From: an uncultured Bacteroidota bacterium | GTDB taxonomy: Bacteria; Bacteroidota; Bacteroidia; Bacteroidales; WCHB1-69 | Reading direction: 5' to 3' | DNA length: 32,637 nt | Assembly: GCA_902796805.1 (NCBI GenBank) | Contig: CADBQG010000048.1 | Location: forward strand, 1-32,637 | Part shown: positions 6,504 to 15,326 of the stretch, in pieces | How positions within the stretch are numbered: the stretch's first letter is position 1 | How the letters are laid out: each line of letters begins with the position of its first letter | The notes under the pieces: model-generated | The model's database searches: none | The model's input: the letters and a program-made list of their open reading frames with translations, nothing else | What the model was told of the DNA's origin: nothing | Translations under genes and position numbers: made by a program

Positions 6504-7817
6504 ATGAACATGAAGTTCGAAGAGTTGCGTGCAAGGTACCCAGTGTTCACTTATGAGGGATATGATTTTCGCGTTGAGGGCGGAGTACTTCATCTTGAGT
6601 TCGATTTCAGAATCGGCGAAGATATAAGGTTCGCCCCGAAGATGTCTCTTTCGGCCGGGAAGCATATTCCTGAATGGTCGTTGTTCGACGTGGGCAGTCT
6701 CGAAGGCATAGTGTTCAATATAGGGATGATAGAACTGATAAGCTACTGGAAGAGCGTGTGCTCGCCGGTTGTCGAGGTAAAGCCGTTCTCAATGCCTGAT
6801 GAACAGCAGATGTGGTGGCGGAAGCTCTACTGGTACGGGTTAGGCGAGTTCTTCTACCGCAACAGCATCGACACCGTCCCCATGGAGTTTCTCAACTTCA
6901 GGTTCCCCGCCGGCGCCGAGCCAGTGTCAAGGCTGAAATACCCAAGGATTGCAGAGTCCGACTCTGTGATTGTGCCTGTTGGCGGCGGCAAGGACTCGGT
7001 GGTAACTCTCGAGGAGCTGCGCACGGTGAAGTCTGTTGTGCCGTTCATAATAAACCCGCGCGGCGCCACTGAAGAGTGTGTAAAGACAGCCGGTTTCAGC
7101 CTTGTTGATGATGTCGTGGTCCTGAACAGGCAGATTGACCCGATGCTGCTCGAGCTCAATGCGCAGGGCTTTCTTAACGGGCACACGCCGTTCTCGGCGA
7201 TGCTGGCGTTCTATACGACGTTGGTTTCTGCAGTCACCGGCATAAGAGACGTGGCGTTATCGAACGAGTCGAGCGCCAACGAGCCTACGATTCCCGGCAC
7301 CAGAATCAACCACCAGTATTCAAAATCCCTCGAGTTCGAGGAGGACTTCCGCTTCTATGTGGAAAATTTCATGGGCGGCTGCAATCACTATTACAGTTAT
7401 CTCCGCCCGCTGACCGAACTTCAGATAGCGGAGAGGTTCGCAAGGTATCCCCAATATTACCACGTCTTCAAAAGCTGCAACGTGGGCAGCAAGGAGGACA
7501 AGTGGTGCTGCCATTGCCCTAAATGTCTGTTCGCCTGCATTATGCTTTCGCCTTTTGTGCCCGATGAAGAACTGCAGTCGATTTTCGGTGCGGATCTTCT
7601 CAACGACCCTTCGCTTGAGGCCACGTTCGACGAGCTCGCAGGCATCTCCAGGACAAAGCCCTTCGAGTGCGTGGGCACCGTTGGCGAAGTGTGCGAGGCG
7701 ATGTCGAGAATTGTCTCCACGCATGGAGAGAAGCGCCTTGTGAAGCATTTTGTAAACTCGCGTCTCGCGCAGATGGAGGAAGACATGCTGGACGAATATT
7801 TCAACATGGCTCCGTGA
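6504..7817 (+). CDS. murL: MurL-family UDP-MurNAc-L-Ala-L-Glu epimerase (PP-loop protein)
   Basis: The 437-residue protein carries an adenylation PP-loop, GGGKDS at residues 160-165. Downstream are ALSNESSAN, INHQYSKSLEFE, YYSYLRPLTELQIAERFARY, a CCHCPKC cluster at residues 335-341 and KPFECVGTVGE. From memory, this series of motifs in this order matches MurL of Xanthomonas. MurL uses ATP to epimerise the terminal L-Glu of UDP-MurNAc-L-Ala-L-Glu to D-Glu, a route that replaces glutamate racemase. The N-terminal third (about 150 residues) matches no domain I know. It starts 3 bases after argS and ends 4 bases before an EamA transporter, so it is in the same transcript. Sequence-based family assignment is fairly strong; that it performs the same reaction here is inference. 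The alternative is an uncharacterised PP-loop ATPase. Confidence 0.72.
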   Translation: MNMKFEELRARYPVFTYEGYDFRVEGGVLHLEFDFRIGEDIRFAPKMSLSAGKHIPEWSLFDVGSLEGIVFNIGMIELISYWKSVCSPVVEVKPFSMPDEQQMWWRKLYWYGLGEFFYRNSIDTVPMEFLNFRFPAGAEPVSRLKYPRIAESDSVIVPVGGGKDSVVTLEELRTVKSVVPFIINPRGATEECVKTAGFSLVDDVVVLNRQIDPMLLELNAQGFLNGHTPFSAMLAFYTTLVSAVTGIRDVALSNESSANEPTIPGTRINHQYSKSLEFEEDFRFYVENFMGGCNHYYSYLRPLTELQIAERFARYPQYYHVFKSCNVGSKEDKWCCHCPKCLFACIMLSPFVPDEELQSIFGADLLNDPSLEATFDELAGISRTKPFECVGTVGEVCEAMSRIVSTHGEKRLVKHFVNSRLAQMEEDMLDEYFNMAP

Positions 7818-7821
7818 GTAT

Positions 7822-8700
7822 ATGATACAAAACAACAAGACAAAGGGATATGTTGCGGGCGTGCTCGCGGCTGTGGCCTACGGAACCAACCCGTTGGGGG
7901 CGCTTCTGCTTTACCAAAGAGGGTTCAATCCTCCCAGCGTGATTTTCTACAGGTTTCTCTTCGCTGTGCTTATATTGGGTGTCATAATCATTGCCAAGCG
8001 CGACTCCTTCAAGATAACGATGTTCGAATTCAAGGTGCTTTTGTCGTTGGGACTGCTGTTCGCCGCCTCGGCGCTTTCGCTCTACACTTCGTTCAACTAT
8101 CTGGATTCAGGTGTGGCGTCCACCATTCTTTTCGCATATCCGGTGATGGTGGCCGTTATTATGGCAGTCTTATTCAAGGAGAAGGCCTCTCTTACCATTG
8201 CGGCCTCGATAGCGCTCAGTGTCGTCGGCATACTTCTTCTTTACCAGGGCGACGGCGGTGCCGGCATGTCGCTTTGGGGTGTCTCGCTTGTGCTTATATC
8301 ATCACTCACATACGCCGTCTATATCGTTGTCGTGAACCAGTCGCGGATTTCGATGCCGCCCTTCAAGATGACGTTCTATATAATGCTCTTTGCCGCCATT
8401 GCGGTTCTTGCATGGTCTTTCGCGATGCCCGGCAGCCGCGTGATGCCAATCCCTGACTTGCAGTCGTTGGGACTTGTCTTGATGGTTGCCTTAGTGCCGA
8501 CAATAATAGCCATGACACTCTTGAACATAGGCATAGCATACGCGGGTTCCACGCCGACGGCCATAATGGGCGCCCTGGAGCCGGTCACTGCAGTCTGCAT
8601 ATCTGTGATAGTCTTCAACGGAGTCTTCACGCTGCGCCTTGTGGCTGGCATCGCGCTGATACTTGCATCAGTCATTCTCATTGTAGTGAACAAAAAATGA
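7822..8700 (+). CDS. EamA-family (DMT superfamily) transporter
   Basis: The 292-residue protein has ten predicted membrane segments in two EamA repeats. The first begins GYVAGVLAAVAYGTNPLGA and includes NYLDSGVASTILFAYPVMVA, a typical EamA end-of-repeat motif. The second ends with GALEPVTAVCISVIVFN and the usual C-terminal helix before VNKK. It is an inner-membrane carrier of unknown substrate. Because it starts 4 bases after the MurL-family gene and belongs to the same plus-strand run, a link to amino acid or peptidoglycan-precursor traffic is possible but unproven. It is clearly a different subfamily from the EamA protein at 2489-3469. Confidence 0.92.
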   Translation: MIQNNKTKGYVAGVLAAVAYGTNPLGALLLYQRGFNPPSVIFYRFLFAVLILGVIIIAKRDSFKITMFEFKVLLSLGLLFAASALSLYTSFNYLDSGVASTILFAYPVMVAVIMAVLFKEKASLTIAASIALSVVGILLLYQGDGGAGMSLWGVSLVLISSLTYAVYIVVVNQSRISMPPFKMTFYIMLFAAIAVLAWSFAMPGSRVMPIPDLQSLGLVLMVALVPTIIAMTLLNIGIAYAGSTPTAIMGALEPVTAVCISVIVFNGVFTLRLVAGIALILASVILIVVNKK

Positions 8701-8731
8701 AAAAAAGGATAAAAAATCAAATAGAAGAAAT

Positions 8732-11700
8732 ATGCGTTATTCGTTCTTGTCTGGAGTTCTGCTGACAGTTCTCCTTTGCTTTTCAGCAATATCGCCTGTT
8801 CTGGCGCAGATCACCACTTCTGCCATCAGCGGCAATATCAGTGATGGAAAAGGACCTGTGCAGGATGCCGTGGTGACCATCGTGCACGATCCGAGCGGCA
8901 TTCCCTATTACGCTCTCTCCAACGGAAAGGGCAACTACGTAATCAACAATATATTGGCTGGTGGCCCCTATACGATTAGAGTAGAGAGGCTCAACTATAA
9001 GACGATGATTGTGAAGGATGTGGAAGCCCCGTTGGGCGATGCGGTGGTCGTGGATGTGGTGCTTTCACCCTCAGCGGTTCGTCTGGAAGAGGTGACTGTG
9101 TTTGGGGACGGCCCTGACTCCCCGATGAACATCCACCGTTCCGGCTCGGGCGTGCATTTCACTGCCAAGGAGATTGACGCTGTTCCTTCCGTGAACCGCA
9201 GTCTTTACGATATTCTGAAACTCACGCCGCAAGGCATCAGCACGGACGTGGGCATGTTCATAGGCGGCGGCAATTACCGCAGTTCGGTGGTTTCCGTAGA
9301 TGGCGCCGGCTTCAACAACGCCTTCGGTATCGGGTCGAGTCTGCCCGCCGGCGGCACCCCTATCTCCATCGACGCCATTGACCGCCTCGATGTCAACATC
9401 ACCCCTTTCAACGTACGCCACAGCGGATTCCAGGGCAGTTCCGTCAACATGGTCACCAAACACGGCACCAACGTATGGCACGGTTCAGTCTATGACTACT
9501 TGACCGGCAGTGCGCTGCAAGGCCATAAGGTGGGCGACTACCATCTGACCAGTTCCTCGACATCGAACAACACCATAGGATTCACGGTGGGTGGTCCCAT
9601 CGTCAAAAACAAGCTCTTCTTTTTCCTCAACGGAGAATACACGCTGGACTACGAGTCCGGTTCCTCCATCCAGGCACGTCCCGACGCAAGTTACAGCTAC
9701 GGCGGCAGCACCGGCTACAACCGTCCGACCGTGACGCAGATGGAGGATATCCGGCAGTTCCTGAACGACAAGTTCGGCTACGACCCCGGCCGCTACCATA
9801 ACTACAACATCAAAAACTCAGATTACAAACTCTTCGCACGCTTTGACTGGCGCATCAACGACAACAACCTGTTCCTTATCCGTATGAGCCACACGCATGT
9901 CGCCGTGCCCCATACGCCTGCCACCTCTATGAATCCGTTGGGCGGCAAAAACACTATAGTCCCCTCCGGAGACGCCCTCTTCGTGGTGAACAGCGATGAT
10001 GCCGGCCGCGGGTCGCAATACGCGCTGTCGTTCGAGTCGGCACGTTATAACCAAATCTTGAATTTCACCACATTGGTCGCTGAACTTAACAGCCGTCTGA
10101 TGAATGAGCGGGGCAACAACATGGTTCGTCTCACCTGGTCGCTGCAGAACGAGCCGCGTTCGCGTGCGGGCAATCTCTTCCCGACAGTGGATATTATGGA
10201 ACCCTACACCGACATGAACGGTAACCGGCAGTTAGCCATGTTCACCACTTTCGGTCCAGATCCTTTCACCTACGGCAATCTGCGCCGTGTGAACACACTC
10301 ACAGCCACCGATGAATTCACCTACAAGACCGGCATCCACGACATCCTTGCGGGGGCGCAGATTGAGTGGAACCATATCGTGAACGGCTTCATGCAAGGGG
10401 GGAGTGGATGGTACGTCTATGACTCTTGGAAATCGTTTGTTGACGATGTCAACGGAGTGGAAGGGGCGGGTCCGTCGCTGTTCATGATCACCCATGCCAA
10501 CATCGACAATCCCACCGAACAGGTGTTTCCAACCTTCGACCACAGCCAGCTTTCCCTGTACGGGCAGGATGAAATGACCTTCAGCAAGTTCTTCAAGCTG
10601 ACATTGGGTTTGCGCCTGGAAATGCCGTTCATCCGTTTCCGCCACGACAACCGCAACGCGGATTTCGACCAGGTGGCCAACGCGCATCCAGAGAGTTCTT
10701 TCGCCGGGCTCAGCACCTCCGACTACCCGCATTTCGACATTCACATCTCGCCCCGCATCGGCTTCAACTGGGACATAACCCACGACCGCAAGGTCATTCT
10801 TCGCGGCGGAACGGGGCTCTTCACCGGACGTATCCCCAACGTGTGGTTAGTGAGTGCCATCGGCAACGCCAATTGTCTGCAGTACCAATACATCGCCAAC
10901 ACCACAACAGGCAACGAAGTGGTCGGATTCAATGATGACCGGGAAGAAATCATCAACAGTCTCTATTCCAATCACAATTACAGCCGTCAGGGGTTGTCTG
11001 CCCCCACCAACGCCACCATTTTGGCCAAAGATCTGAAGATGCCGACAAGCTGGAAATCTTCCCTTGCACTTGACTTCCTGATTCCCGGCGGCATCAAGGC
11101 CACCGTGGAAGGGATTTACTCTTTCAACTTCAACGAAATATACGCCTCCTTGTTAGGGTATAAGGAAGACGGCACAATCCAACTGCCCGGTGAACCCGCT
11201 GCCCGCACGCACTACGCCAGCGAGGGCATCACCAATAATGAAGGAGCCACCATGCACGGGTATTACCTGCACAACGACAAGGGACACCATGGGCAGTACG
11301 TCTCTCTCACCACCCAGCTGGCCAAAAACTTCCGTTTCGGGCTTAGCCTTGTCGCGTCCTACACGTTCAGTCATGCCACCAACCTCTCTGACGGGAACGG
11401 CGACCAAGTGTCCTCGTTTGCAAACACCGCGAATGTAAACGACTGCAACAGCCCTGAATTAGGCTACTCTGCCTTCGTGGCACCGCACCGCGTGATTGCC
11501 GGTCTGGGCTACACCATCAACGAGGGCAAGCGCACCGCCACAAAGCTCGGAATCTTCTATGAGGGCTTCAACATCGGCGTTTACAATGGATTCTGCATGA
11601 CCCGTCATTCTTACCTCATCGACAATGTCAGCGGACTCACCAGTCCGCAGTTGATGTACATTCCCACCGCAGAGGAGTTGGCCTCCATGCCGTTCTCCTC

Positions 11701-12070
11701 CGACGAGAACCGCGCCGCCTTCGAGGACTTCATCAGCAGCGACCGCTACTTGAGCAAACACAGGGGAGAATACTCCAAGCGCAACGGCGGCATGGCTCCG
11801 TGGCTCAACCGCATCAACTTCAAAATCGCGCAGGAGTTCTACTTCAACGTCACCGGCCACAAGCAGACCCTTGAAGTGGGGGCCGATTTCAACAACATTG
11901 CAAACCTGTTCTGCCGCAAGTGGGGGGCTTACAAGGTTCTCGACAGCGATGTGATGCTGCGATACGACGCGGAAAACGGGAAGTACAGCTTTACCCAGCC
12001 CACGTGGTCGCTCTATAACAACATATCCTCCACGTGGCAGATCCTGCTGCATGTGAAGTATGCGTTTTAA
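8732..12070 (+). CDS. Oar-like TonB-dependent outer-membrane receptor
   Basis: The 1112-residue protein has a signal peptide (residues 1-25, ending in SPVLAQ). A carboxypeptidase-regulatory-like beta domain follows at about residues 28-115 (ISGNISDGKGPVQDAVVTI ... LNYKTMIVKD). Next comes a plug-like region (LEEVTVFGDG, then FTAKEIDAVPSVNRSLYDIL and IDAIDRLDVNITPFNVRHSG). The rest is a beta barrel with many aromatic-rich strands (KNKLFFFLNGEYTLDYESG) ending LLHVKYAF, with a C-terminal Phe as BamA recognition expects. The order matches OmpA-related/Oar receptors rather than SusC: no SusD-type lipoprotein gene lies beside it. Uptake of a ligand through the outer membrane driven by TonB is the family role; the ligand is unknown. 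The 31-base gap after the EamA gene suggests readthrough from the upstream run. Its stop codon lies inside a perfect inverted repeat. Confidence 0.9.
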   Translation: MRYSFLSGVLLTVLLCFSAISPVLAQITTSAISGNISDGKGPVQDAVVTIVHDPSGIPYYALSNGKGNYVINNILAGGPYTIRVERLNYKTMIVKDVEAPLGDAVVVDVVLSPSAVRLEEVTVFGDGPDSPMNIHRSGSGVHFTAKEIDAVPSVNRSLYDILKLTPQGISTDVGMFIGGGNYRSSVVSVDGAGFNNAFGIGSSLPAGGTPISIDAIDRLDVNITPFNVRHSGFQGSSVNMVTKHGTNVWHGSVYDYLTGSALQGHKVGDYHLTSSSTSNNTIGFTVGGPIVKNKLFFFLNGEYTLDYESGSSIQARPDASYSYGGSTGYNRPTVTQMEDIRQFLNDKFGYDPGRYHNYNIKNSDYKLFARFDWRINDNNLFLIRMSHTHVAVPHTPATSMNPLGGKNTIVPSGDALFVVNSDDAGRGSQYALSFESARYNQILNFTTLVAELNSRLMNERGNNMVRLTWSLQNEPRSRAGNLFPTVDIMEPYTDMNGNRQLAMFTTFGPDPFTYGNLRRVNTLTATDEFTYKTGIHDILAGAQIEWNHIVNGFMQGGSGWYVYDSWKSFVDDVNGVEGAGPSLFMITHANIDNPTEQVFPTFDHSQLSLYGQDEMTFSKFFKLTLGLRLEMPFIRFRHDNRNADFDQVANAHPESSFAGLSTSDYPHFDIHISPRIGFNWDITHDRKVILRGGTGLFTGRIPNVWLVSAIGNANCLQYQYIANTTTGNEVVGFNDDREEIINSLYSNHNYSRQGLSAPTNATILAKDLKMPTSWKSSLALDFLIPGGIKATVEGIYSFNFNEIYASLLGYKEDGTIQLPGEPAARTHYASEGITNNEGATMHGYYLHNDKGHHGQYVSLTTQLAKNFRFGLSLVASYTFSHATNLSDGNGDQVSSFANTANVNDCNSPELGYSAFVAPHRVIAGLGYTINEGKRTATKLGIFYEGFNIGVYNGFCMTRHSYLIDNVSGLTSPQLMYIPTAEELASMPFSSDENRAAFEDFISSDRYLSKHRGEYSKRNGGMAPWLNRINFKIAQEFYFNVTGHKQTLEVGADFNNIANLFCRKWGAYKVLDSDVMLRYDAENGKYSFTQPTWSLYNNISSTWQILLHVKYAF

Positions 12071-12112
12071 CAAAAAAAACTCCGCAACTGCGGAGTTTTT
12101 TTTGTTAAAACG
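12063..12112. terminator. Bidirectional terminator: 24-bp perfect inverted repeat with both stop codons
   Basis: Bases 12063-12086 and 12089-12112 are perfect reverse complements of each other. The core CTCCGCA/TGCGGAG is flanked by an A8 run on one side and T8 on the other, so it is an intrinsic terminator in both directions. The stop TAA of the receptor gene (12068-12070) and the stop of the SUMF1-domain gene (12105-12107, minus strand) lie in the outer arms. Both genes therefore end in the same bases, CGTTTTAAC. Confidence 0.9.
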
Positions 12113-12920
12113 GCACCAGCGCGACCCTGAACCCGCAGTCTTCATAACGGGAATGGATACTTCCGCGGTCGCGGGTGGCGCACCTGCTATACGACGCTCC
12201 ATAGTTCCAGCTGCCGCCACGTTGCACGCGATAGGAGGTTTCCTGAACATTCATGGGGTTGTTCCAGTCCGCATTCTCCGCGTAGAAATTCTCGTCGTAC
12301 CAATCCTCGCACCATTCCCAGACATTCCCGCTCATGTCGAAAATGCCTAACTCGTTGGCGGTTTTGACCCGCACGTCGTGGGTGCGCTCATCGCTGTTGT
12401 CATAGTACCATGCAACATTTTTCAAATCACTGCTGCCAGCATAGCGTGTGCCGGCACTTTTCAGACCGCCACGGGACGCATATTCCCATTGCGCCTCGGT
12501 GGGCAGGGCGAAACGGTAACCCTCGGGCAGCTCTTTGGCGAGATATTTGTTCAGACGGGTGACGAAACGATGACACTCCGCCCAGCTCACGCGCTCAACA
12601 GGAAGCGAGTTGCCTTTCCAGTAACTCGGATTGTTGTCGCTGCCCATTACCGCTTTCCACTGCGCCTGCGTCACCTCCGTCTCACCGATGTAAAAATCAG
12701 ACAATGAGACCGTATGGCTAGGGATTTCACGGACTTTGCAACTGTCATCGCGGTCAGCGGTACAGCCTAACAGCATGTCCCCGCCCTTCACAAACACCAT
12801 TTTGATGGGAATGTGGTTCACCGTGAACACACGGTTGAGCGAGCCAGTCTGCGCCGACAACACGCCCGCACATGAGAATGCTACGGCGAGAAAGCTCAAA
12901 ACGACCATTTTCTGTTTCAT
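12105..12920 (-). CDS. Exported SUMF1/FGE-like domain protein
   Basis: The 271-residue protein has a signal peptide (MKQKMVVLSFLAVAFSCAGV, cleavage near LSAQ) followed by one formylglycine-generating-enzyme/SUMF1 domain. Hallmarks in order are FVKGGDMLLGC, SDFYIGETEVTQAQWKAVMG, LPTEAQWEYASRGG, MSGNVWEWCEDWY and the C-terminal RGGSWNYGASYSRCATRDRG. True sulfatase-activating enzymes use two active-site cysteines five residues apart near the end; here only the second is present (Cys247), and the first position is Ala242. It is therefore probably not a formylglycine-generating enzyme but one of the many Bacteroidetes SUMF1-domain envelope proteins. The ATG at 12920 is preferred over a GTG six codons upstream because it gives the better signal peptide. 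It converges on the receptor gene. Confidence 0.88.
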   Translation of the reverse strand: MKQKMVVLSFLAVAFSCAGVLSAQTGSLNRVFTVNHIPIKMVFVKGGDMLLGCTADRDDSCKVREIPSHTVSLSDFYIGETEVTQAQWKAVMGSDNNPSYWKGNSLPVERVSWAECHRFVTRLNKYLAKELPEGYRFALPTEAQWEYASRGGLKSAGTRYAGSSDLKNVAWYYDNSDERTHDVRVKTANELGIFDMSGNVWEWCEDWYDENFYAENADWNNPMNVQETSYRVQRGGSWNYGASYSRCATRDRGSIHSRYEDCGFRVALVPF

Positions 12921-12966
12921 TATAATTAAATGTTTCACCTTTTTAATCTATGTCTGTATCAGACCG

Positions 12967-12974
12967 CAAATATA
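12967..12974 (-). promoter_or_regulatory. Promoter -7 box for the SUMF1-domain gene
   Basis: TATATTTG on the minus strand matches TAnnTTTG and is followed by CGG. It lies about 50 bases upstream of the ATG at 12920. The rest of the 12975-13118 gap shows no gene. Confidence 0.55.
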
Positions 12975-13118
12975 CAAAAAAATCGGAATTATCCCCCTTG
13001 GTCTTGTGGCGGATTTCTGTTAGTAGCCAAAGCCATAGTTGTGCCTGAATACTGTCCTGAATAAATTTTCCACTGATTATTTTTCAGTGAGAGTCGTTAT
13101 TGCTTGCGCGAAAAGTGT

Positions 13119-13126
13119 TATCTTTG
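13119..13126 (+). promoter_or_regulatory. Promoter -7 box for the BatA-domain gene
   Basis: TATCTTTG followed by CC is a perfect TAnnTTTG match. A TTG lies 16-20 bases upstream (13100-13102). It leaves a leader of about 95 bases before the ATG at 13230, in which I see no conserved RNA element. Confidence 0.6.
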
Positions 13127-13229
13127 CCGCCATAAAAAAGACAAGGTTTTTTTCTCAACGCAGAGGTTGGAAAAATTTCCGCCCTTTGCCCTTGCCTTTA
13201 AAAAACATTTAGGACACTATTGATAAAAA

Positions 13230-15290
13230 ATGACTTTTACAAATCCATATCTGCTTTTCGGGCTCTTCGCGATTCTTGTGCCGGTGCTCATACATCTGTT
13301 CAACTTCAGGAGGTACAAGACAGTGTATTTTTCAAATGTGAGAATGCTTGACGAAATTCAGAAGAAGACCAGGCGGAAGTCGCAGCTTCAGCAGCTTGTT
13401 GTTCTTGCACTCAGAATCCTTGGAATTGCGGCCCTTGTTTTCGCCGCGGCGCAGCCGTTCCTCAAAAACGACAATGTCAGGAAGTCGGGCGGCAACCTCA
13501 TATCCGTGTTCGTCGACAACTCGTTCTCCATGGACGCGAACTCCGACAACACGTCAAGTCTTTATGAGGCCATCGACGCCGCCAAGACAATAGTGGGCGA
13601 CTTCAACTACGACGACGATTTTGTCCTAACCACGCAGGACTTCTCGGGTGAGGAGTCGCATATACTCAACAAGGATCAGATAATCGAGGCCCTTGACCAG
13701 ATCGGAATTTCTCCAAACAGTCGCAGTTTCAGTGAAATAAGGGCGTTTGAGTCTAATACAGCCCAGCGTTCAACAAAGGCCAACGTCGTGAAGTTCTACA
13801 TATCAGACTTCCAGAAGAACAACTTTGACCTGTCGTTGCTTCGCGGCGACAGCTCGTTGCACATCGGGCTTGTGCCCTCAAAGTCTGTGGAGCGTAAGAA
13901 CGTGTCTGTTGACTCGTGCTGGTTTCTGACCCCGGTGTTCCGAGTTGGCAACATAGTGACCCTTATGGTGCGACTTCACAACCACGGCGAGGATGATTTG
14001 CAGAAACTGCCAGTAAAACTCCATGTGAACGACAGACAAAAGGCTATTTCCACGGTTGACATAGTTGCCGGCGGACACGTCGACTGCCGTCTGTCGTACA
14101 AGATTGAAGAAAAAGGCTCTAACCTTGGCCGAATATCCATTGAAGACGCCCCAATAACCTTTGACGATGAACTCTTCTTCACCTACAACGTCTCCGACAA
14201 CAGCAATGTGTATCTCATTCACGACAAAACTCCAAACAGATTTCTGAACGCGCTGTATGCCAAGGACTCTGTCTTCAACTGTCATTCTGACGACTACAGG
14301 CAGGTGAACTACACTGTGCTGAAGGAGAGCAACTTGGTGGTTTTGAACGAGGTTCCGGCGTTGTCGTCAGGACTTGCTGACGAGCTTTCAAAGTTCGTTG
14401 AGGCCGGTGGCACGTTGCTCATTTTCCCGCCGAATGAAGCCGACGCCTCGCTGAACGCTTTCCTCTCCGGACTCGGCTGCGGCACTTTAGGCACTCTTGT
14501 GAAGAGTCCGTTGAAATGCGGCAAGATTAACATGGAGAGCCCCTATTTCAACGGTGCAATGGCTTCGTCGTCAGACAGGGTTGACCTTCCCGCCACTTTG
14601 CAGCACGTACAGGTTTCCGGAGGTTCGCAGGGCGGCGAGAACGTGATGGTTCTTGAGGATGGCTCAAGGCTTCTCACGGTGTGGAGCACCGGCGCGGGTA
14701 GGGTGGCTCTCTCCTCTGTGGCACTCGACGACGAATGGGGCAACGCTCACAGACACGCGCTCTTCTTCGTGCCGCTGCACAATCTCGGGATACTCACATC
14801 CTCTTCTCAGAAACTTTATAACATCATCGGCGCTGACGATATGCAGAGAGTGGGCGCACTGTCGGCGCATTCCGACGATGTGCTCTCACTGCGGGCGAGG
14901 AAGTCGCAGGAGGAGTTCATCCCCGAACAGAGAAGGATCGGCAACGAGACAGCCCTGTTCTTCCACGACCAGGTGCATTTCGGCGACTGGTATGACATAG
15001 TAAGCGGCGGGCAGGTTGTCGGCACTTTAGCGTTCAACTATTCGCGAAAAGAGTCAGAAATGGCATTCTACGACGAAGGGGAATTGTCGAGGATTGCAAA
15101 GGAGACGGGTGATAATGTCAAAGTTGTGGACTCCCGTGCCAAGAACATCGCGAAGGCAGCCACCGGTCAGCTCGAAGGCCGGCCGCTTTGGCCTCTATTC
15201 CTTCTGATAGCCTTGGCGTGTTTCCTTGCTGAAATCGCCGTTCTCCGCTTCTGGAGCCGACCCATCGCAACAGAGAGCAAGGATGAATAA
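13230..15290 (+). CDS. BatA-domain, VWA-like inner-membrane protein
   Basis: The 686-residue protein opens with the double-membrane-spanning BatA N-terminal domain: MTFTNPYLLFGLFAILVPVL, the loop LFNFRRYKTVYFSNVRML, then a second span ALRILGIAALVFAAAQPFL. A von Willebrand A-like domain follows. It has a MIDAS-type DNSFS at residues 96-100 (Asp96, Ser98, Ser100). A long periplasmic region includes a segment reminiscent of a glutamine-amidotransferase-like fold (SNLVVLNEVPALSSGLADELSKF, the family's usual layout). One final span (LWPLFLLIALACFLAEIAVL) precedes a short cytoplasmic tail. The family is widespread in Bacteroidetes and linked to envelope integrity or aerotolerance, but its molecular role is unsettled. 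It stands alone here, without MoxR or the other Bat genes, and is followed 36 bases later by the C-S lyase gene. Confidence 0.88.
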   Translation: MTFTNPYLLFGLFAILVPVLIHLFNFRRYKTVYFSNVRMLDEIQKKTRRKSQLQQLVVLALRILGIAALVFAAAQPFLKNDNVRKSGGNLISVFVDNSFSMDANSDNTSSLYEAIDAAKTIVGDFNYDDDFVLTTQDFSGEESHILNKDQIIEALDQIGISPNSRSFSEIRAFESNTAQRSTKANVVKFYISDFQKNNFDLSLLRGDSSLHIGLVPSKSVERKNVSVDSCWFLTPVFRVGNIVTLMVRLHNHGEDDLQKLPVKLHVNDRQKAISTVDIVAGGHVDCRLSYKIEEKGSNLGRISIEDAPITFDDELFFTYNVSDNSNVYLIHDKTPNRFLNALYAKDSVFNCHSDDYRQVNYTVLKESNLVVLNEVPALSSGLADELSKFVEAGGTLLIFPPNEADASLNAFLSGLGCGTLGTLVKSPLKCGKINMESPYFNGAMASSSDRVDLPATLQHVQVSGGSQGGENVMVLEDGSRLLTVWSTGAGRVALSSVALDDEWGNAHRHALFFVPLHNLGILTSSSQKLYNIIGADDMQRVGALSAHSDDVLSLRARKSQEEFIPEQRRIGNETALFFHDQVHFGDWYDIVSGGQVVGTLAFNYSRKESEMAFYDEGELSRIAKETGDNVKVVDSRAKNIAKAATGQLEGRPLWPLFLLIALACFLAEIAVLRFWSRPIATESKDE

Positions 15291-15326
15291 ACATAGTCGC
15301 ATCAAATAACGACTTCCATTCAGGAT

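Noticed and set aside
5889-6665. 258-codon minus-strand frame over the end of argS
   Set aside because: It is a shadow of the argS anticodon-binding region and lacks any family feature.
11459-12250. 263-codon minus-strand frame overlapping the receptor and SUMF1 genes
   Set aside because: It crosses two well-supported genes and the terminator; no independent support.
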